From Pseudobdellovibrionaceae bacterium (GTDB lineage: Bacteria; Bdellovibrionota; Bdellovibrionia; Bdellovibrionales; UBA1609), in contig JACKAN010000026.1 in the NCBI GenBank assembly GCA_020635055.1, forward strand, positions 1 to 18,076: a stretch of 18,076 nt of DNA, read 5' to 3'. Under the pieces are notes generated by a model, which searched no databases, had not been told where the DNA came from, and saw nothing but the letters and a program-made list of their open reading frames with translations. Positions 6,969 through 15,578 of this stretch are shown here, in pieces. Position 1 is the stretch's first letter, and each line of letters starts with the position of its first letter. A program made the position numbers and the translations under genes.

Positions 6969-8566
6969 TTTGCGCTCGCTTTTTTTGTGCCACAAGCTTT
7001 GCTAATATCAATTTTAAAATTGCTCAATTCATCAAACCACTGTTCACCCTCAAAAGGAAACACTAAGTCGTATTTACCCACCGTTTTTGTAGTTCCTTTT
7101 TTATCAAGTGATTTTACATTCTTTGTGGAGGCTAGCACTCTATCTGTCATTAATGTCTGCTGAATCAGTTCAGCTTCTACTATATGCATTTTCTGTAAAA
7201 TTTCATTGATTTCTGACAGCTCTTCTCCCGCTCTTAATTTAACTAAATTGTAAGTGGCACTTTTTGCAGTTTGTAGTCTCTTTTCAACATTTTGTTTGAA
7301 TTTTTCTAGAAAGGCCTGAAACCCCACTTCCGAAGTTCCCCCAGTCAAAGAGCGGGCATAAAGCTGGCCGGCCATTTTAGCTTCCACTTCCAACTCTTTA
7401 TAAGTTTGTACTAAATCTATTAAAAATTCATCACGAGTTAAATATCGTGGAACCTCCATCGCCGCTGGACCAAGGCTTAATAGTGAAACCTTTCCTTTTT
7501 TTAATTCTGCTACTATTTTTTCTGTTGCGGGAGTTAAGCCTTGTTCTTTCACTTTAAGCAAAGTTTTTGAGCGATTATAAAACCGTTTCTTAAATGTAAA
7601 AAGTGTTTCCGCAGCTTCTTTGTAATCACAGAGCTTTAAATGTGCGAGAGCCTTTAGGAATATCATTTCCGGCCCGGTGTGGGCAGCAAACTCCTCTATA
7701 ATTTGAGTTTTAGCTACAGCCAAAGTGTCCTGAGCTTGCCCTTTTCGCATGTACGTCCAAGCCAATTCCTCTTGTGCTTCAAACCAATACTCGGAAGATT
7801 TAGGAATTTTATTATAGTAATCTATGGCGGCATCCAAATATCCACTTTCATATAAAAATCGCGCCGCGGTCATAGTGATAAGTTCTTTAGATACAATATT
7901 TTGGTCTTCTTTAAGCAGATGAGCTAAAACCTTGGCAGCGGAAACGACTTCTCCTTTAAGAGACAAACTCAAAGCCATCTGCCACTCCAACCAATAGCGG
8001 GCCGATGTTTTTAATTTTGTTTTCTTAAGGGTTTCATAAATTTCTTCTTTTTTTTCTAAATCAAATTCTTGACGACTCAACACAACTACTTCCGTATTGA
8101 CATCAAAAACATCTCTCCAAATGGGTTGCCATTGAATATTTGCAGTTTTCCAGACCTTGTGTTCACTGGGAGCTTCCAGTCTAAAAATTTGCTTTAACAT
8201 TTTAGGGATTTTATCCAAATCTGGAATGGAAAAAAGTTTTTCCATAGCCGTTATAGCCATGCCATTTTTCCAAATAATATAAGAATACAATGCCTGACCT
8301 GAGGCTGTGTTTACATATTCAGAATTTGCAAAGGCTGCCGACCATTGGAAGAGCGCTTTTTCAAATTCATTTTTCCTTAGAAAACTAAAAAATATATTTT
8401 GTTCCGCCGTCACTTTGCCAATTTCTTTTCTAAGTATTTGTTCCAACTCAGAGTATTCTTCAGCAAATTGTTCCGTGGGACTCGACTCCAAAATTGAAAA
8501 CAAATCATCATTAGCCATTCCCAGAGATGAGGCTAGTAAGATAAATAGACTCACTAAATACCTCAT
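6965..8566 (-). CDS. Periplasmic TPR-type protein (533 aa)
   Basis: A secreted, largely helical protein. The signal peptide MRYLVSLFILLASSLGMA is followed by ND. The body shows helical pairs typical of tetratricopeptide repeats, for example ARFLYESGYLDAAIDYYNKIPKS, AQEELAWTYMRKGQAQDTL and ALAHLKLCDYKEAAETL. A long charged helical stretch follows (KLRAGEELSEINEILQKM), and the end has QWFDELSNFKID. TPR proteins act as protein-binding scaffolds; a connector between the outer-membrane parts and the motor fits its position. It overlaps both the beta-barrel gene before it and the VWA gene after it by ATGA. In Glt-type clusters comparable TPR proteins are periplasmic, but I cannot assign orthology. 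Confidence 0.75.
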   Translation of the reverse strand: MRYLVSLFILLASSLGMANDDLFSILESSPTEQFAEEYSELEQILRKEIGKVTAEQNIFFSFLRKNEFEKALFQWSAAFANSEYVNTASGQALYSYIIWKNGMAITAMEKLFSIPDLDKIPKMLKQIFRLEAPSEHKVWKTANIQWQPIWRDVFDVNTEVVVLSRQEFDLEKKEEIYETLKKTKLKTSARYWLEWQMALSLSLKGEVVSAAKVLAHLLKEDQNIVSKELITMTAARFLYESGYLDAAIDYYNKIPKSSEYWFEAQEELAWTYMRKGQAQDTLAVAKTQIIEEFAAHTGPEMIFLKALAHLKLCDYKEAAETLFTFKKRFYNRSKTLLKVKEQGLTPATEKIVAELKKGKVSLLSLGPAAMEVPRYLTRDEFLIDLVQTYKELEVEAKMAGQLYARSLTGGTSEVGFQAFLEKFKQNVEKRLQTAKSATYNLVKLRAGEELSEINEILQKMHIVEAELIQQTLMTDRVLASTKNVKSLDKKGTTKTVGKYDLVFPFEGEQWFDELSNFKIDISKACGTKKASAK

Positions 8567-9291
8567 AACAAGTACCCCATAGACAAACTAACATTTCCCA
8601 TATTTTGAACTTGCTCTTTTTCATAAAAATCAGCCGTATAAGTAGTAAACTTATACTCTAATCGACTACTTAAATGTTGCGACCACCAAAATCCTGTACC
8701 TAGACCCAATTGGTAAATAGGGGAATCATTAAATCTCAGTTCTGCCTGTCCTATGGCCAAATGAGTGTAGATATCAAAGTGAACAATTCCACTATTTAAG
8801 AATTTAAATTTTCCATATATTGGGTACCAGTTTACTGTAGCCAGGTAACTTTGTTTTAACCAATTCATTTCTGGAATGAAGGGCTCTGGCTTTTCTTCTG
8901 AGTTGGGGTCGCTATGAATAATTTTATCCTGTTTAGAGCGTCCATCAGTAATAATTTTATCGCCCTCGGCACTCAATTTATTAAAGGCATAATTGTACTT
9001 TAATCCAATAGACCAATAGGGATTAATATGCAGCTGGTAAGACAAACCCAAGGCCTGTGTAAAGAAATAAGGGTTTGCACCCGAACTGGTCACTTCATAA
9101 TCAGTAGAAAATTCCTGCCGCCAATTGCGATTCACTATACGACCCTGAACTATCTCAATTTTTTTCTCTGGCACTAATACCTGTGCTTTTTCAAGCAAAA
9201 CCTTATTGGTTCCCAGAGAGTCAAAGTCCTCTAGAATATCTGCCTGAGTTTGGAATCCCCAAAATAGTAAAATTAAAATAATGTATTTCAT
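8563..9291 (-). CDS. Outer-membrane beta-barrel protein (myxobacterial OMP type)
   Basis: A 242-residue protein with a 17-residue signal peptide (MKYIILILLFWGFQTQA). The rest alternates aromatic-rich amphipathic strands with charged turns: FFTQALGLSYQLHINPYWSIG, YLATVNWYPIYGKF, IVHFDIYTHLAIG, YQLGLGTGFWWS, SSRLEYKFTTYTADF and a final NVSLSMGYLL. The WYPIYGKF...FDIY segment resembles the outer-membrane beta-barrel family common in myxobacteria and Bdellovibrio. Size suits a barrel of about eight strands. Glt systems contain several such barrels in the outer membrane. ATGA overlaps link it to the lipoprotein gene upstream and the TPR gene downstream, and GGGG precedes the ATG. It is probably a surface anchor or exit for the machine. 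Confidence 0.8.
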   Translation of the reverse strand: MKYIILILLFWGFQTQADILEDFDSLGTNKVLLEKAQVLVPEKKIEIVQGRIVNRNWRQEFSTDYEVTSSGANPYFFTQALGLSYQLHINPYWSIGLKYNYAFNKLSAEGDKIITDGRSKQDKIIHSDPNSEEKPEPFIPEMNWLKQSYLATVNWYPIYGKFKFLNSGIVHFDIYTHLAIGQAELRFNDSPIYQLGLGTGFWWSQHLSSRLEYKFTTYTADFYEKEQVQNMGNVSLSMGYLL

Positions 9292-10658
9292 AGGTTCACC
9301 CCATTAAAATTATTAAATGGAGTGGGGCCTTTTGTACCTTCTGGCGGTGGCTCCTCTGGTGGCGGCTCCACTGTTGGTGGATTTGGAGTTGGATTAGAAC
9401 TTTCCGGTGGAGGGTCTGGTGGTAGCGGATCGTTCGGTGGTTCAACATCTACCTTTGCCTTTTTCAGAAAGAACGTCCGAGTTAAGTGAAGCTCTTTGTA
9501 GTCATCTGAATCTCTTAAATTAGTATTTTTAACTTTAAAGTAAATATCCTGACGATCTTCAATCATATTGGCCGGAATATCCCATTCAATGGTACAATAG
9601 CTTCCATTTTCCAAAGAGTAGGACCATCCATTGCCATCATATACGCATTTACAGATAGCTTTGCCTTTTAATAAACTACAGTCGGTTTCAAATTCCACCC
9701 GAGTTGAACCCTCTTTAAAGGGGTCCACTGCCCAAAAGGAAAACAGGTTATTGGCCCCCTTAGATAGTTCTGTTTTTATAACTTTCACTTCGGGCCAACT
9801 TACATAAGGAGTTTTAACTCTATTCAGAATTGTGAATTGCTCTTCAAATAAATCTGATATCACACCAAATTGCGAAATGGCCACCACACCAAATTTTACA
9901 GTAAGATTTCTGTTTACTGTGTTTTCAAAGCCTTCCGTCCTAAGGTTAACAACAAAATGCCAAAGATTCTTATCATTAAAATCCTGGATCGGATCTTGAG
10001 GTTTATAAACACTCAAATAAGGCAAAGCATTGCGTTCATCTTGTTGCGTGGTTACAAAATTAAGTCGAGGGGGCTTCACTGCGCCATTGGCGTTTCGTAT
10101 AGCATCTTCATCTTTAACCAAAATTTCGAACTGGGTATTTTTACCTTCAAAAATTTCAGATGGAAATTTTTTGAAACTTTCAACAACAGGTTTTCTGCCG
10201 CCAGGACGACGAACAAAATAAACAACTCTTTGCTCTTTAACCACTACGGGTTTAGAAAGAGTTTTCATTCGTAAATCAAAGTAACTTTCAATATAATAAT
10301 CAGAACCTTGAACTAAGGCAAAAGGTGGAGTGTATTCCAAAACTCCCTTTTGTTTATCATAAATTGCACCTTCGGGAAGGTTTAAGACATCTATTTCATA
10401 TTCATCCGTTCCACATTTTAAAACCCTTCCACTAAAAGTAATAGTACCTAACTCTCCCTCTTCAAACATTCCAACCCTTGGAACACTCTCTATAATTAAG
10501 GATTGCTGAGGGCATGCCGGCCTGGGTTCAGGTTTTCTATTATCCGGAGAATCTCCATTGCGAATTCGGTCTGGCTGGCCCTCTAATGGATCTTGCTTAA
10601 AGCTATCTTTTTCGCAAGCCAGTAGAAAACAACTCAAAAGAACAATAAACCATTTCAT
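9288..10658 (-). CDS. Large lipoprotein with Ig-like beta domains and Pro-rich tail
   Basis: A 456-residue lipoprotein. The signal MKWFIVLLSCFLLAC gives lipidation at Cys15 (lipobox LLAC), with Glu at +2. Most of the body is beta-rich, with putative Ig/cadherin-like segments such as LNLPEGAIYDKQKGVLEYTP, a common putative-Ig-domain pattern, and SEIFEGKNTQFEILVKDED. Residues about 403-456 form a proline-rich tail with runs such as PPDPPPE and EPPPEEPPPEG, then FNNFNGVNL. Such a tail is extended and could span periplasm or peptidoglycan. ATG has a good ribosome site (GGAG, six-base spacing) that overlaps the upstream stop region. It overlaps the beta-barrel gene by ATGA. The position matches the outer-membrane lipoprotein of Glt-like sets, but orthology is not shown. 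Confidence 0.72.
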   Translation of the reverse strand: MKWFIVLLSCFLLACEKDSFKQDPLEGQPDRIRNGDSPDNRKPEPRPACPQQSLIIESVPRVGMFEEGELGTITFSGRVLKCGTDEYEIDVLNLPEGAIYDKQKGVLEYTPPFALVQGSDYYIESYFDLRMKTLSKPVVVKEQRVVYFVRRPGGRKPVVESFKKFPSEIFEGKNTQFEILVKDEDAIRNANGAVKPPRLNFVTTQQDERNALPYLSVYKPQDPIQDFNDKNLWHFVVNLRTEGFENTVNRNLTVKFGVVAISQFGVISDLFEEQFTILNRVKTPYVSWPEVKVIKTELSKGANNLFSFWAVDPFKEGSTRVEFETDCSLLKGKAICKCVYDGNGWSYSLENGSYCTIEWDIPANMIEDRQDIYFKVKNTNLRDSDDYKELHLTRTFFLKKAKVDVEPPNDPLPPDPPPESSNPTPNPPTVEPPPEEPPPEGTKGPTPFNNFNGVNL

Positions 10659-10668
10659 GTGTGACTCC

Positions 10669-11793
10669 TTAACCCGTACCCAATCTTCTTAACATAAAGG
10701 GATAGGACACTTTAACATCTACCCCACCTTCAGGAAGCGGAAATTTCCAAGTTTTTAAACGCATTAGTATACAATTCTCAACCAATTTTGATTGCAGTGT
10801 GGAACTACTTAAATTTGCAGTTTTAACTGAGCCGCTTCCACCAATAATAAAATCCACAGCCACACGACCCATAAGTTTTGGGTCGGTCTGTAAGCCCTGT
10901 TCATAACAAAAGCGAATCTGTCCCATGTTTTTTTGAATAACCACAAAAATACTTTCCTGATCCAACCCGCCTTGAATAATGGCTTCTTTACCCAAAGGAA
11001 TCGAGGATGTACCTAACGAACCCACCAAAGACATTTGTCCAAATCCATCTTGGCCACCTCCTTTACCTTTCGTTCCATAGCCACCAGCTCCACGAATATT
11101 ATTTCCTGCCCCTACAGGTGCTGCAATTATTCCCTTCCCATAAAGTGAAGTTTGCATACCACCACTGCCTTGGGTTCCTCCTAATCCTGGGCCCGGACTT
11201 ACTTTAACCGCTCCCAAATTTAAGCCACCCTTATTTTTTGATTTCTTATTCAGACGACCTAAAACAGCAAGAGCTCCCATACGTTTTACCGTAGGTTGAT
11301 TTTTTTTAATTTCCACCTTTTGTGTTGGGTTCGTCATTCTTGCCATTGAAGCGGGCTGTGAAATTTGTTTAGGTGCTCGCTTTATAATTTTAACAACATG
11401 TTGTTTTAACTCCTCTTCAAGTTTGGGAGTGAATTGGGGTATGATTTGTACAAGCACGGAAAATACAATCCCACCCATGGCAACAATACCCAAGGAGGTC
11501 CACCATGGTTTTTTATTTTCTTCGTCGGCATTTACATTCTTAAAAACATTTTTTCCTTCATCTTTACTGAGTATCCCCCACCCAGGAATACTTAATGGAA
11601 AATTATTGTCTTCTGCCAAATTGAACTCAACTAAAGTTTCAAAACTGCGATTTTCTTTTTTTAATTGAGTAAAGTCCACAATCAATTCTAATCGTTGATT
11701 ATCAAAACAATAAACAAGAGAAGCCTTTTCACTCTGAAGATTAAAAACCCTTACTGTTTCTTGGCTGGAGTTGAGTAAATACAAATGGCTCAA
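10669..11793 (-). CDS. AgmX/PglI C-terminal-domain protein, TonB-like energy transducer
   Basis: A 374-residue single-pass inner-membrane protein. Residues 1-96 are probably a cytoplasmic domain of unknown fold; there is no clear FHA domain. One membrane helix lies at about 98-118 (SLGIVAMGGIVFSVLVQIIP). A Lys/Pro linker and a Gly-rich region (188-265) follow. Residues 278-370 are the AgmX/PglI C-terminal domain, related to TonB-C: IRFCYEQGL with Cys296, a GRVAVDFIIGGSGSV strand, STL...VENCI with Cys341, then WKFPLPEGG and VSYPF. The two cysteines probably pair. In gliding motors the GltG/GltJ proteins of this kind pass force from the AglRQS channel to the periplasm. The start is TTG, with GGGGG five bases upstream; no ATG lies in frame nearby. 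Confidence 0.88.
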   Translation of the reverse strand: MSHLYLLNSSQETVRVFNLQSEKASLVYCFDNQRLELIVDFTQLKKENRSFETLVEFNLAEDNNFPLSIPGWGILSKDEGKNVFKNVNADEENKKPWWTSLGIVAMGGIVFSVLVQIIPQFTPKLEEELKQHVVKIIKRAPKQISQPASMARMTNPTQKVEIKKNQPTVKRMGALAVLGRLNKKSKNKGGLNLGAVKVSPGPGLGGTQGSGGMQTSLYGKGIIAAPVGAGNNIRGAGGYGTKGKGGGQDGFGQMSLVGSLGTSSIPLGKEAIIQGGLDQESIFVVIQKNMGQIRFCYEQGLQTDPKLMGRVAVDFIIGGSGSVKTANLSSSTLQSKLVENCILMRLKTWKFPLPEGGVDVKVSYPFMLRRLGTG

Positions 11794-11798
11794 AACAT

Positions 11799-11803
11799 CC
11801 CCC
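11799..11803 (-). promoter_or_regulatory. Ribosome binding site deciding the TTG start of the AgmX-type gene
   Basis: GGGGG (within AGAGGGGG) ends five bases before TTG at 11793. The only ATG nearby, at 11798, opens a two-codon frame (ATG TTT TGA) and cannot start the gene, so TTG is the best-supported start. Confidence 0.6.
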
Positions 11804-11804
11804 T

Positions 11805-12050
11805 CTAGTGTCTGCTCGCACTTTTTTTAATGCGATCTTTAAAATCTTTTCTTACAGGTAAAAGTGCGTCTAAAATCTTGTCCTCTTCTACTGTCGTCAC
11901 TGCTTCGTCAGAAAAATGATAATTTCCCTGAACTAATAGCTCTTCAAAGCTCAATTGTGTTTTTAACTTTGTTTTTGTTTTCACCTCATCAGCATGGGCT
12001 GAACTTTGTAACAAAAACAAGACCATCACTGCACTTATTAACTGACTCAT
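11805..12050 (-). CDS. Small secreted protein of unknown function (81 aa)
   Basis: An 81-residue protein with a clear Sec signal peptide (MSQLISAVMVLFLLQSSAHA, then DE), leaving about 61 mature residues. These are charged and probably helical: a KTKTKLK stretch, an acidic middle (FSDEAVTTVEEDKILDALL) and a basic end (KDFKDRIKKSASRH). I do not recognise the family. It is likely genuine because its ATG overlaps the TPR gene's stop as ATGA, GGAAA lies upstream of the start, and the AgmX-type gene starts 11 bases after its TAG stop. Glt-type operons also carry small periplasmic proteins near the AgmX-domain gene, so a structural role in the motor is plausible. Confidence 0.72.
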   Translation of the reverse strand: MSQLISAVMVLFLLQSSAHADEVKTKTKLKTQLSFEELLVQGNYHFSDEAVTTVEEDKILDALLPVRKDFKDRIKKSASRH

Positions 12051-15043
12051 TGAGTATTTCCTTTTAAATCATTTATTTGCTGACGACGACTTATCAAGTA
12101 ATTCACCATATTTTTATTGTTAGAGCGTTTTTCTAATTCAATCAATGAATCAAGAATTAATACATCCATAGGATTTTTGCGAACCTTATCACGAGCACTT
12201 TCCAGCTCAGCGAACACTGGAACTTCTTTTTTCGGAAAATCATAATTTATAATAGCTGCCAATTCTATTTTAATATTTTCAGGAGCTAGTTTCGACAGGA
12301 TTTGCAATTCTCGTTTAATAAAGGGCCTTAAAGGAATTTTAGCATCTTGGTATTTCTGTTTTAATTTTTCAATTAAATTCTCAACGGACCAAAAACCACT
12401 TTCTTTGGAAAGCAAGGCCTCATATTTCATTTTATAAGGTGCTGCTTGCTGAGATAACAATTGCATGTACTGCATTTGTTCTTCTTCAGTTAAACCCTCA
12501 GGCATTGGAAGAGCTAATAGCTCCTCATAAAACCTATGGGTCTGTATAGCTAAGTGATGGATTGTATACAGTTGGGAACTCCATTCGCCCACTTGAATGG
12601 AGTGATTGGCTAATTGTTCCAACTCATCAAGCCGTCGCACTCGTTCTTTTAAAGACTTAGTGAGTTGATTTTGATGGCTAGCATCCAATTGATGGGACGC
12701 TAATTTCTCAATTTTCAAACTTAGATTATTTAAAAAGTTGTGTTTCCATGCAAATAAATAGGCAGGTGTTTTAACAAGACTCTTGTCAGACTCCAAATGC
12801 TTCATCTCACTCACGGGAAAGCTCTTGTCCACTGATATTTTTGAGGCTAAATACTCTATGAATAGGGAGCTGTATGTTTCGGGATTGTTTTTAAAATATT
12901 TTTTGTACTTTTTTAAGGTACCAATAGGGTCTGAACTGTTTTCTATTAATTTTAAAGCCACCGCCAACTGTTGATCTTCATCTTTACTTTGCCGCATGTA
13001 ATTTTGATAATAAGGAAGAGCATCATTACCTGATAATTCTGCAAAAAAAGCTAATTTTAAATCTTTTGACTCTGGAACGTAGGGCTTCATATTTAGCTTA
13101 TGAGTAGCTTTTAAAGCTGCACCAAAATCTAACGCTAATTCTGCCAACCATACTTGGCGAGAGAGCGCCCACTGCTGATCTTGAACACTTAAATCTTTCA
13201 TTTGTAATAATTCATTCACTGCCGCTCGTGCTTCTGTATAATGATTTAATTTTTCCGCCAATATTAAGCGATTCCTATAATAAAGCCGCTTTTCTTCCGG
13301 ACTAGCACCATCGAGATCAACTCTTTTCAGTGTATCCCAGGATTTTAATATTCCAGCTTCAGTCTGTGCCAATTGTGTCGCTTGATTGAAAACAGACTTC
13401 CTTGAAATACTAAGAAAATATTGTTTCTTTTCAGGAAAGGATTTCGCAAACTCATTAGACCATTGCTCTATTTCTTTATCATCTTTTAAAATGACCAAGG
13501 CATCTAAGGCTAAGTCTGCCGATTGGATTTTTATATTACTGTCATCCGAATCCTCCATTAAGGCCAATTCTTTAAAATCTTTGGCAGCAGATAAGTATTC
13601 TTTATTTTTATATTTCAAATGAGCTAATTGATATTTTATAGCCAACTTTTTTGTCATGGCCTTACTGTTTGCTAAATAATTCTGATAGGAAATATTTTTT
13701 AGATTCTCCATTTTACTTAGTTCAGCAATTTCTACTTGCATTAATAATACATTTTCAAAATCTGGCAATTTATCTAAATTATTTTTACCTTTGGTTTGCT
13801 TTTGTGAATGATAAACCCTTTGAATTCGCTGAATTTCTTCGATGGCTTTTAACCATGCCTGATTTACTTTCAAGGCTTCGATTTGCCAAAACCCCATGTC
13901 AACTTCATTCGGGAATGATTCAATATAGTAGGTATAAGCATTTAACAAAGATGGTGAGGGGCGATTTTTTTCTTCTGTGTGCCAATCTAAAACATATTTT
14001 CTTAGTCGGGTCATGACTTCATCACAGCTGTCATTTTCACAAGCTAAAGTTTTTTGCAATTGAAGGGCTTTTTGAAAACTATCCAGAGAAGACTTAATGT
14101 CCTTTTGATCTTTATAAAGTTGAGCTAAATGCAATCGATAGTTTAAGCGCTCGGTGGGATTTTCTTCTTTCTTGAGCACAAACTCAAAAGCCTCTATAGC
14201 TTCCTCTTTTTGCCCTAATCTTTCCAGCTCACTGGCTAAATAGTTAATGTTAGTTAGACGTGAGCTTTCTGGACTCAACTGATAAACTTTTTTAATATCT
14301 TCTATTGTGGAACCTTTTTTAGCAATGAAGGTTGAATAATCTTTTGAAACTTCTGCTTTGTAATGATCATCAACAGCCACCGTTCCATCCGACGTCTTGC
14401 TTAACAGGCTAGGAGTCCTAAGTATGACCTCCATTTTCTCTACAGCTTCATTTGTTTTACCCAAATTAAACTTACACCAAGCTTGACGATAGGCTGCCAA
14501 AGCTTTTCTTTGGGCCTTAGGCTCAATTAAAACTTGCTCATACAACTGATAAGCCTCTTCGTAATTACTTTTTTTAAAACTCATTTCTGCCAGAGATAAC
14601 TTGGCCTCGGCGATGGAAGCGGGATCTGCATTTTCTTTAATTATATCTTTATAGATCTGCTCTGCCTCATTGGCTCTTTGATTCAACTCAAGCAAGTGCC
14701 CTAATTGTGCTAAGACCAATCCTCTTTTTTCGTTTTTTAATGATGGCAGAGCTTCTTTATACAAATCTATGGCTTGAGTCCGATCCTTTTCACCGGCTTT
14801 GCAAACCACACAAGCTCTATCTAGTTCTTCCATCGCAGAAATTCTTGCCCGCTCGGAAAGCAAATCTGCCAGCCGAAGACTTACTGAATTTCTAACGGGA
14901 TTATCTAATGACAGTTGTTGGCGAACTTTTTCAAATTTTTTAATTAAAATGGATCTAGCTTCATTCGAATTCCCTAGCGCAGTGGCAAAATAAAAAACCA
15001 ATGTCGTAAATATAAGAGACTTTACTTGCACATGGAATTTCAT
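12047..15043 (-). CDS. Large periplasmic TPR protein (998 aa)
   Basis: A 998-residue secreted TPR protein. The signal peptide runs to about TALG (24). The first third is rich in recognisable TPR helices: AIDLYKEALPSLKNEKR (about 91-107), AEAKLSLAEMSFKKSNYEEAYQLYEQVL (145-172), and YRLHLAQLYKDQKDIKSSLDSFQKALQLQ (302-330). The rest is helical with weaker repeats. Cysteines come in close pairs, Cys78/Cys81 (CVVC) and Cys335/Cys340, possibly disulfides. It lies directly after the motor genes and before the transducer, the place occupied by TPR scaffold proteins in Glt-like loci; a periplasmic scaffold for the motor is the likely role. The ATG is directly preceded by nine G residues, an unusual ribosome site. 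It overlaps the 81-residue gene by ATGA. Confidence 0.82.
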   Translation of the reverse strand: MKFHVQVKSLIFTTLVFYFATALGNSNEARSILIKKFEKVRQQLSLDNPVRNSVSLRLADLLSERARISAMEELDRACVVCKAGEKDRTQAIDLYKEALPSLKNEKRGLVLAQLGHLLELNQRANEAEQIYKDIIKENADPASIAEAKLSLAEMSFKKSNYEEAYQLYEQVLIEPKAQRKALAAYRQAWCKFNLGKTNEAVEKMEVILRTPSLLSKTSDGTVAVDDHYKAEVSKDYSTFIAKKGSTIEDIKKVYQLSPESSRLTNINYLASELERLGQKEEAIEAFEFVLKKEENPTERLNYRLHLAQLYKDQKDIKSSLDSFQKALQLQKTLACENDSCDEVMTRLRKYVLDWHTEEKNRPSPSLLNAYTYYIESFPNEVDMGFWQIEALKVNQAWLKAIEEIQRIQRVYHSQKQTKGKNNLDKLPDFENVLLMQVEIAELSKMENLKNISYQNYLANSKAMTKKLAIKYQLAHLKYKNKEYLSAAKDFKELALMEDSDDSNIKIQSADLALDALVILKDDKEIEQWSNEFAKSFPEKKQYFLSISRKSVFNQATQLAQTEAGILKSWDTLKRVDLDGASPEEKRLYYRNRLILAEKLNHYTEARAAVNELLQMKDLSVQDQQWALSRQVWLAELALDFGAALKATHKLNMKPYVPESKDLKLAFFAELSGNDALPYYQNYMRQSKDEDQQLAVALKLIENSSDPIGTLKKYKKYFKNNPETYSSLFIEYLASKISVDKSFPVSEMKHLESDKSLVKTPAYLFAWKHNFLNNLSLKIEKLASHQLDASHQNQLTKSLKERVRRLDELEQLANHSIQVGEWSSQLYTIHHLAIQTHRFYEELLALPMPEGLTEEEQMQYMQLLSQQAAPYKMKYEALLSKESGFWSVENLIEKLKQKYQDAKIPLRPFIKRELQILSKLAPENIKIELAAIINYDFPKKEVPVFAELESARDKVRKNPMDVLILDSLIELEKRSNNKNMVNYLISRRQQINDLKGNTQ

Positions 15044-15052
15044 CCCCCCCCC
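15044..15052 (-). promoter_or_regulatory. G9 homopolymer forming the ribosome site of the 998-aa TPR gene
   Basis: On the coding strand, TTTA is followed by nine G residues and then directly by ATG at 15043. It is the only plausible Shine-Dalgarno for this gene. In an AT-rich region a G9 tract touching the start codon is unusual and prone to slippage, which would change the strength or spacing of initiation. Confidence 0.6.
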
Positions 15053-15057
15053 TAAAT

Positions 15058-15555
15058 TTAATTTGCCAAAACAGCAAATTTTATTTCACTAAATCCTGCA
15101 TGACTGCCAGCCTGAATCACTTGACTCATTTCATTGTATTTAATTCTACGGTCGGCCTGCAGTGTAAGGGCCAACATATCTTCTGTATATTTGCCTTCTG
15201 TTGTTAAACTCTTTTTTATTTCCACCAAGCGCTCAACAAGTTCACTAGGCTCAATGGGCTTATCTTCGATGTACATTTGTCCTTTTTCTATTTTGACAAG
15301 TGTGGTTCTTTGTAACACCTCGGACTGTTCTGATTGCGGAAGCTCCATATCTTTACTTAAATAAAGAATTTCGCCAGTGTTCGAAAAATTAACTAAAAGG
15401 TAAATTACAAGAATAGAAAAGGCATCTATCAAAGATGTTAAAATAACAGAAGCCACTAAGTTTTTTTTCAAGCCACCCGTTTTGGGTTTTATTTGTGAAG
15501 CGGCTTTTAAGGGACTCTCTAAAGCTGTTGACTCTAGAATAGTATCTTTAATCAT
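15058..15555 (-). CDS. ExbD/TolR-family motor protein with membrane Asp
   Basis: A 165-residue ExbD/TolR-like protein: cytoplasmic N-terminus of about 32 residues (longer than usual), one membrane helix (33-57, LVASVILTSLIDAFSILVIYLL) and a periplasmic domain. Asp44 in SLIDAFSILVIYLL aligns with the proton-carrying Asp of ExbD/TolR. The periplasmic part has the family pattern: VKIEKGQMYIEDKPIEPSEL, then ALTLQADRRIKYNEMSQVIQAGSHAGFSEIKFAV. With ExbB it should form the proton channel that drives the machine; AglQ/AglS are the gliding-motor counterparts. The start has a strong ribosome site (GGAGGA) right upstream. It follows the first ExbD-like gene by 23 bases and precedes the TPR gene by 14. 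Confidence 0.92.
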   Translation of the reverse strand: MIKDTILESTALESPLKAASQIKPKTGGLKKNLVASVILTSLIDAFSILVIYLLVNFSNTGEILYLSKDMELPQSEQSEVLQRTTLVKIEKGQMYIEDKPIEPSELVERLVEIKKSLTTEGKYTEDMLALTLQADRRIKYNEMSQVIQAGSHAGFSEIKFAVLAN

Positions 15556-15578
15556 TACTCCTCCATATTCACAAAATT

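Noticed and set aside
6969..6995. Upstream TTG start for the VWA lipoprotein
   Set aside because: It would add nine charged residues before a perfect lipoprotein signal and overlap the TPR gene by 31 bases. The ATG at 6968 gives an ATGA overlap like its neighbours.
9870..10274. Plus-strand open frame of 134 codons
   Set aside because: It lies wholly antisense to the lipoprotein gene, which has a signal peptide, ribosome site and coupled neighbours. The antisense product has no recognisable motif.
13651..14016. Plus-strand open frame of 121 codons
   Set aside because: Antisense to the large TPR gene, with no motif or plausible upstream signals. Treated as a shadow frame, like the other plus-strand frames.
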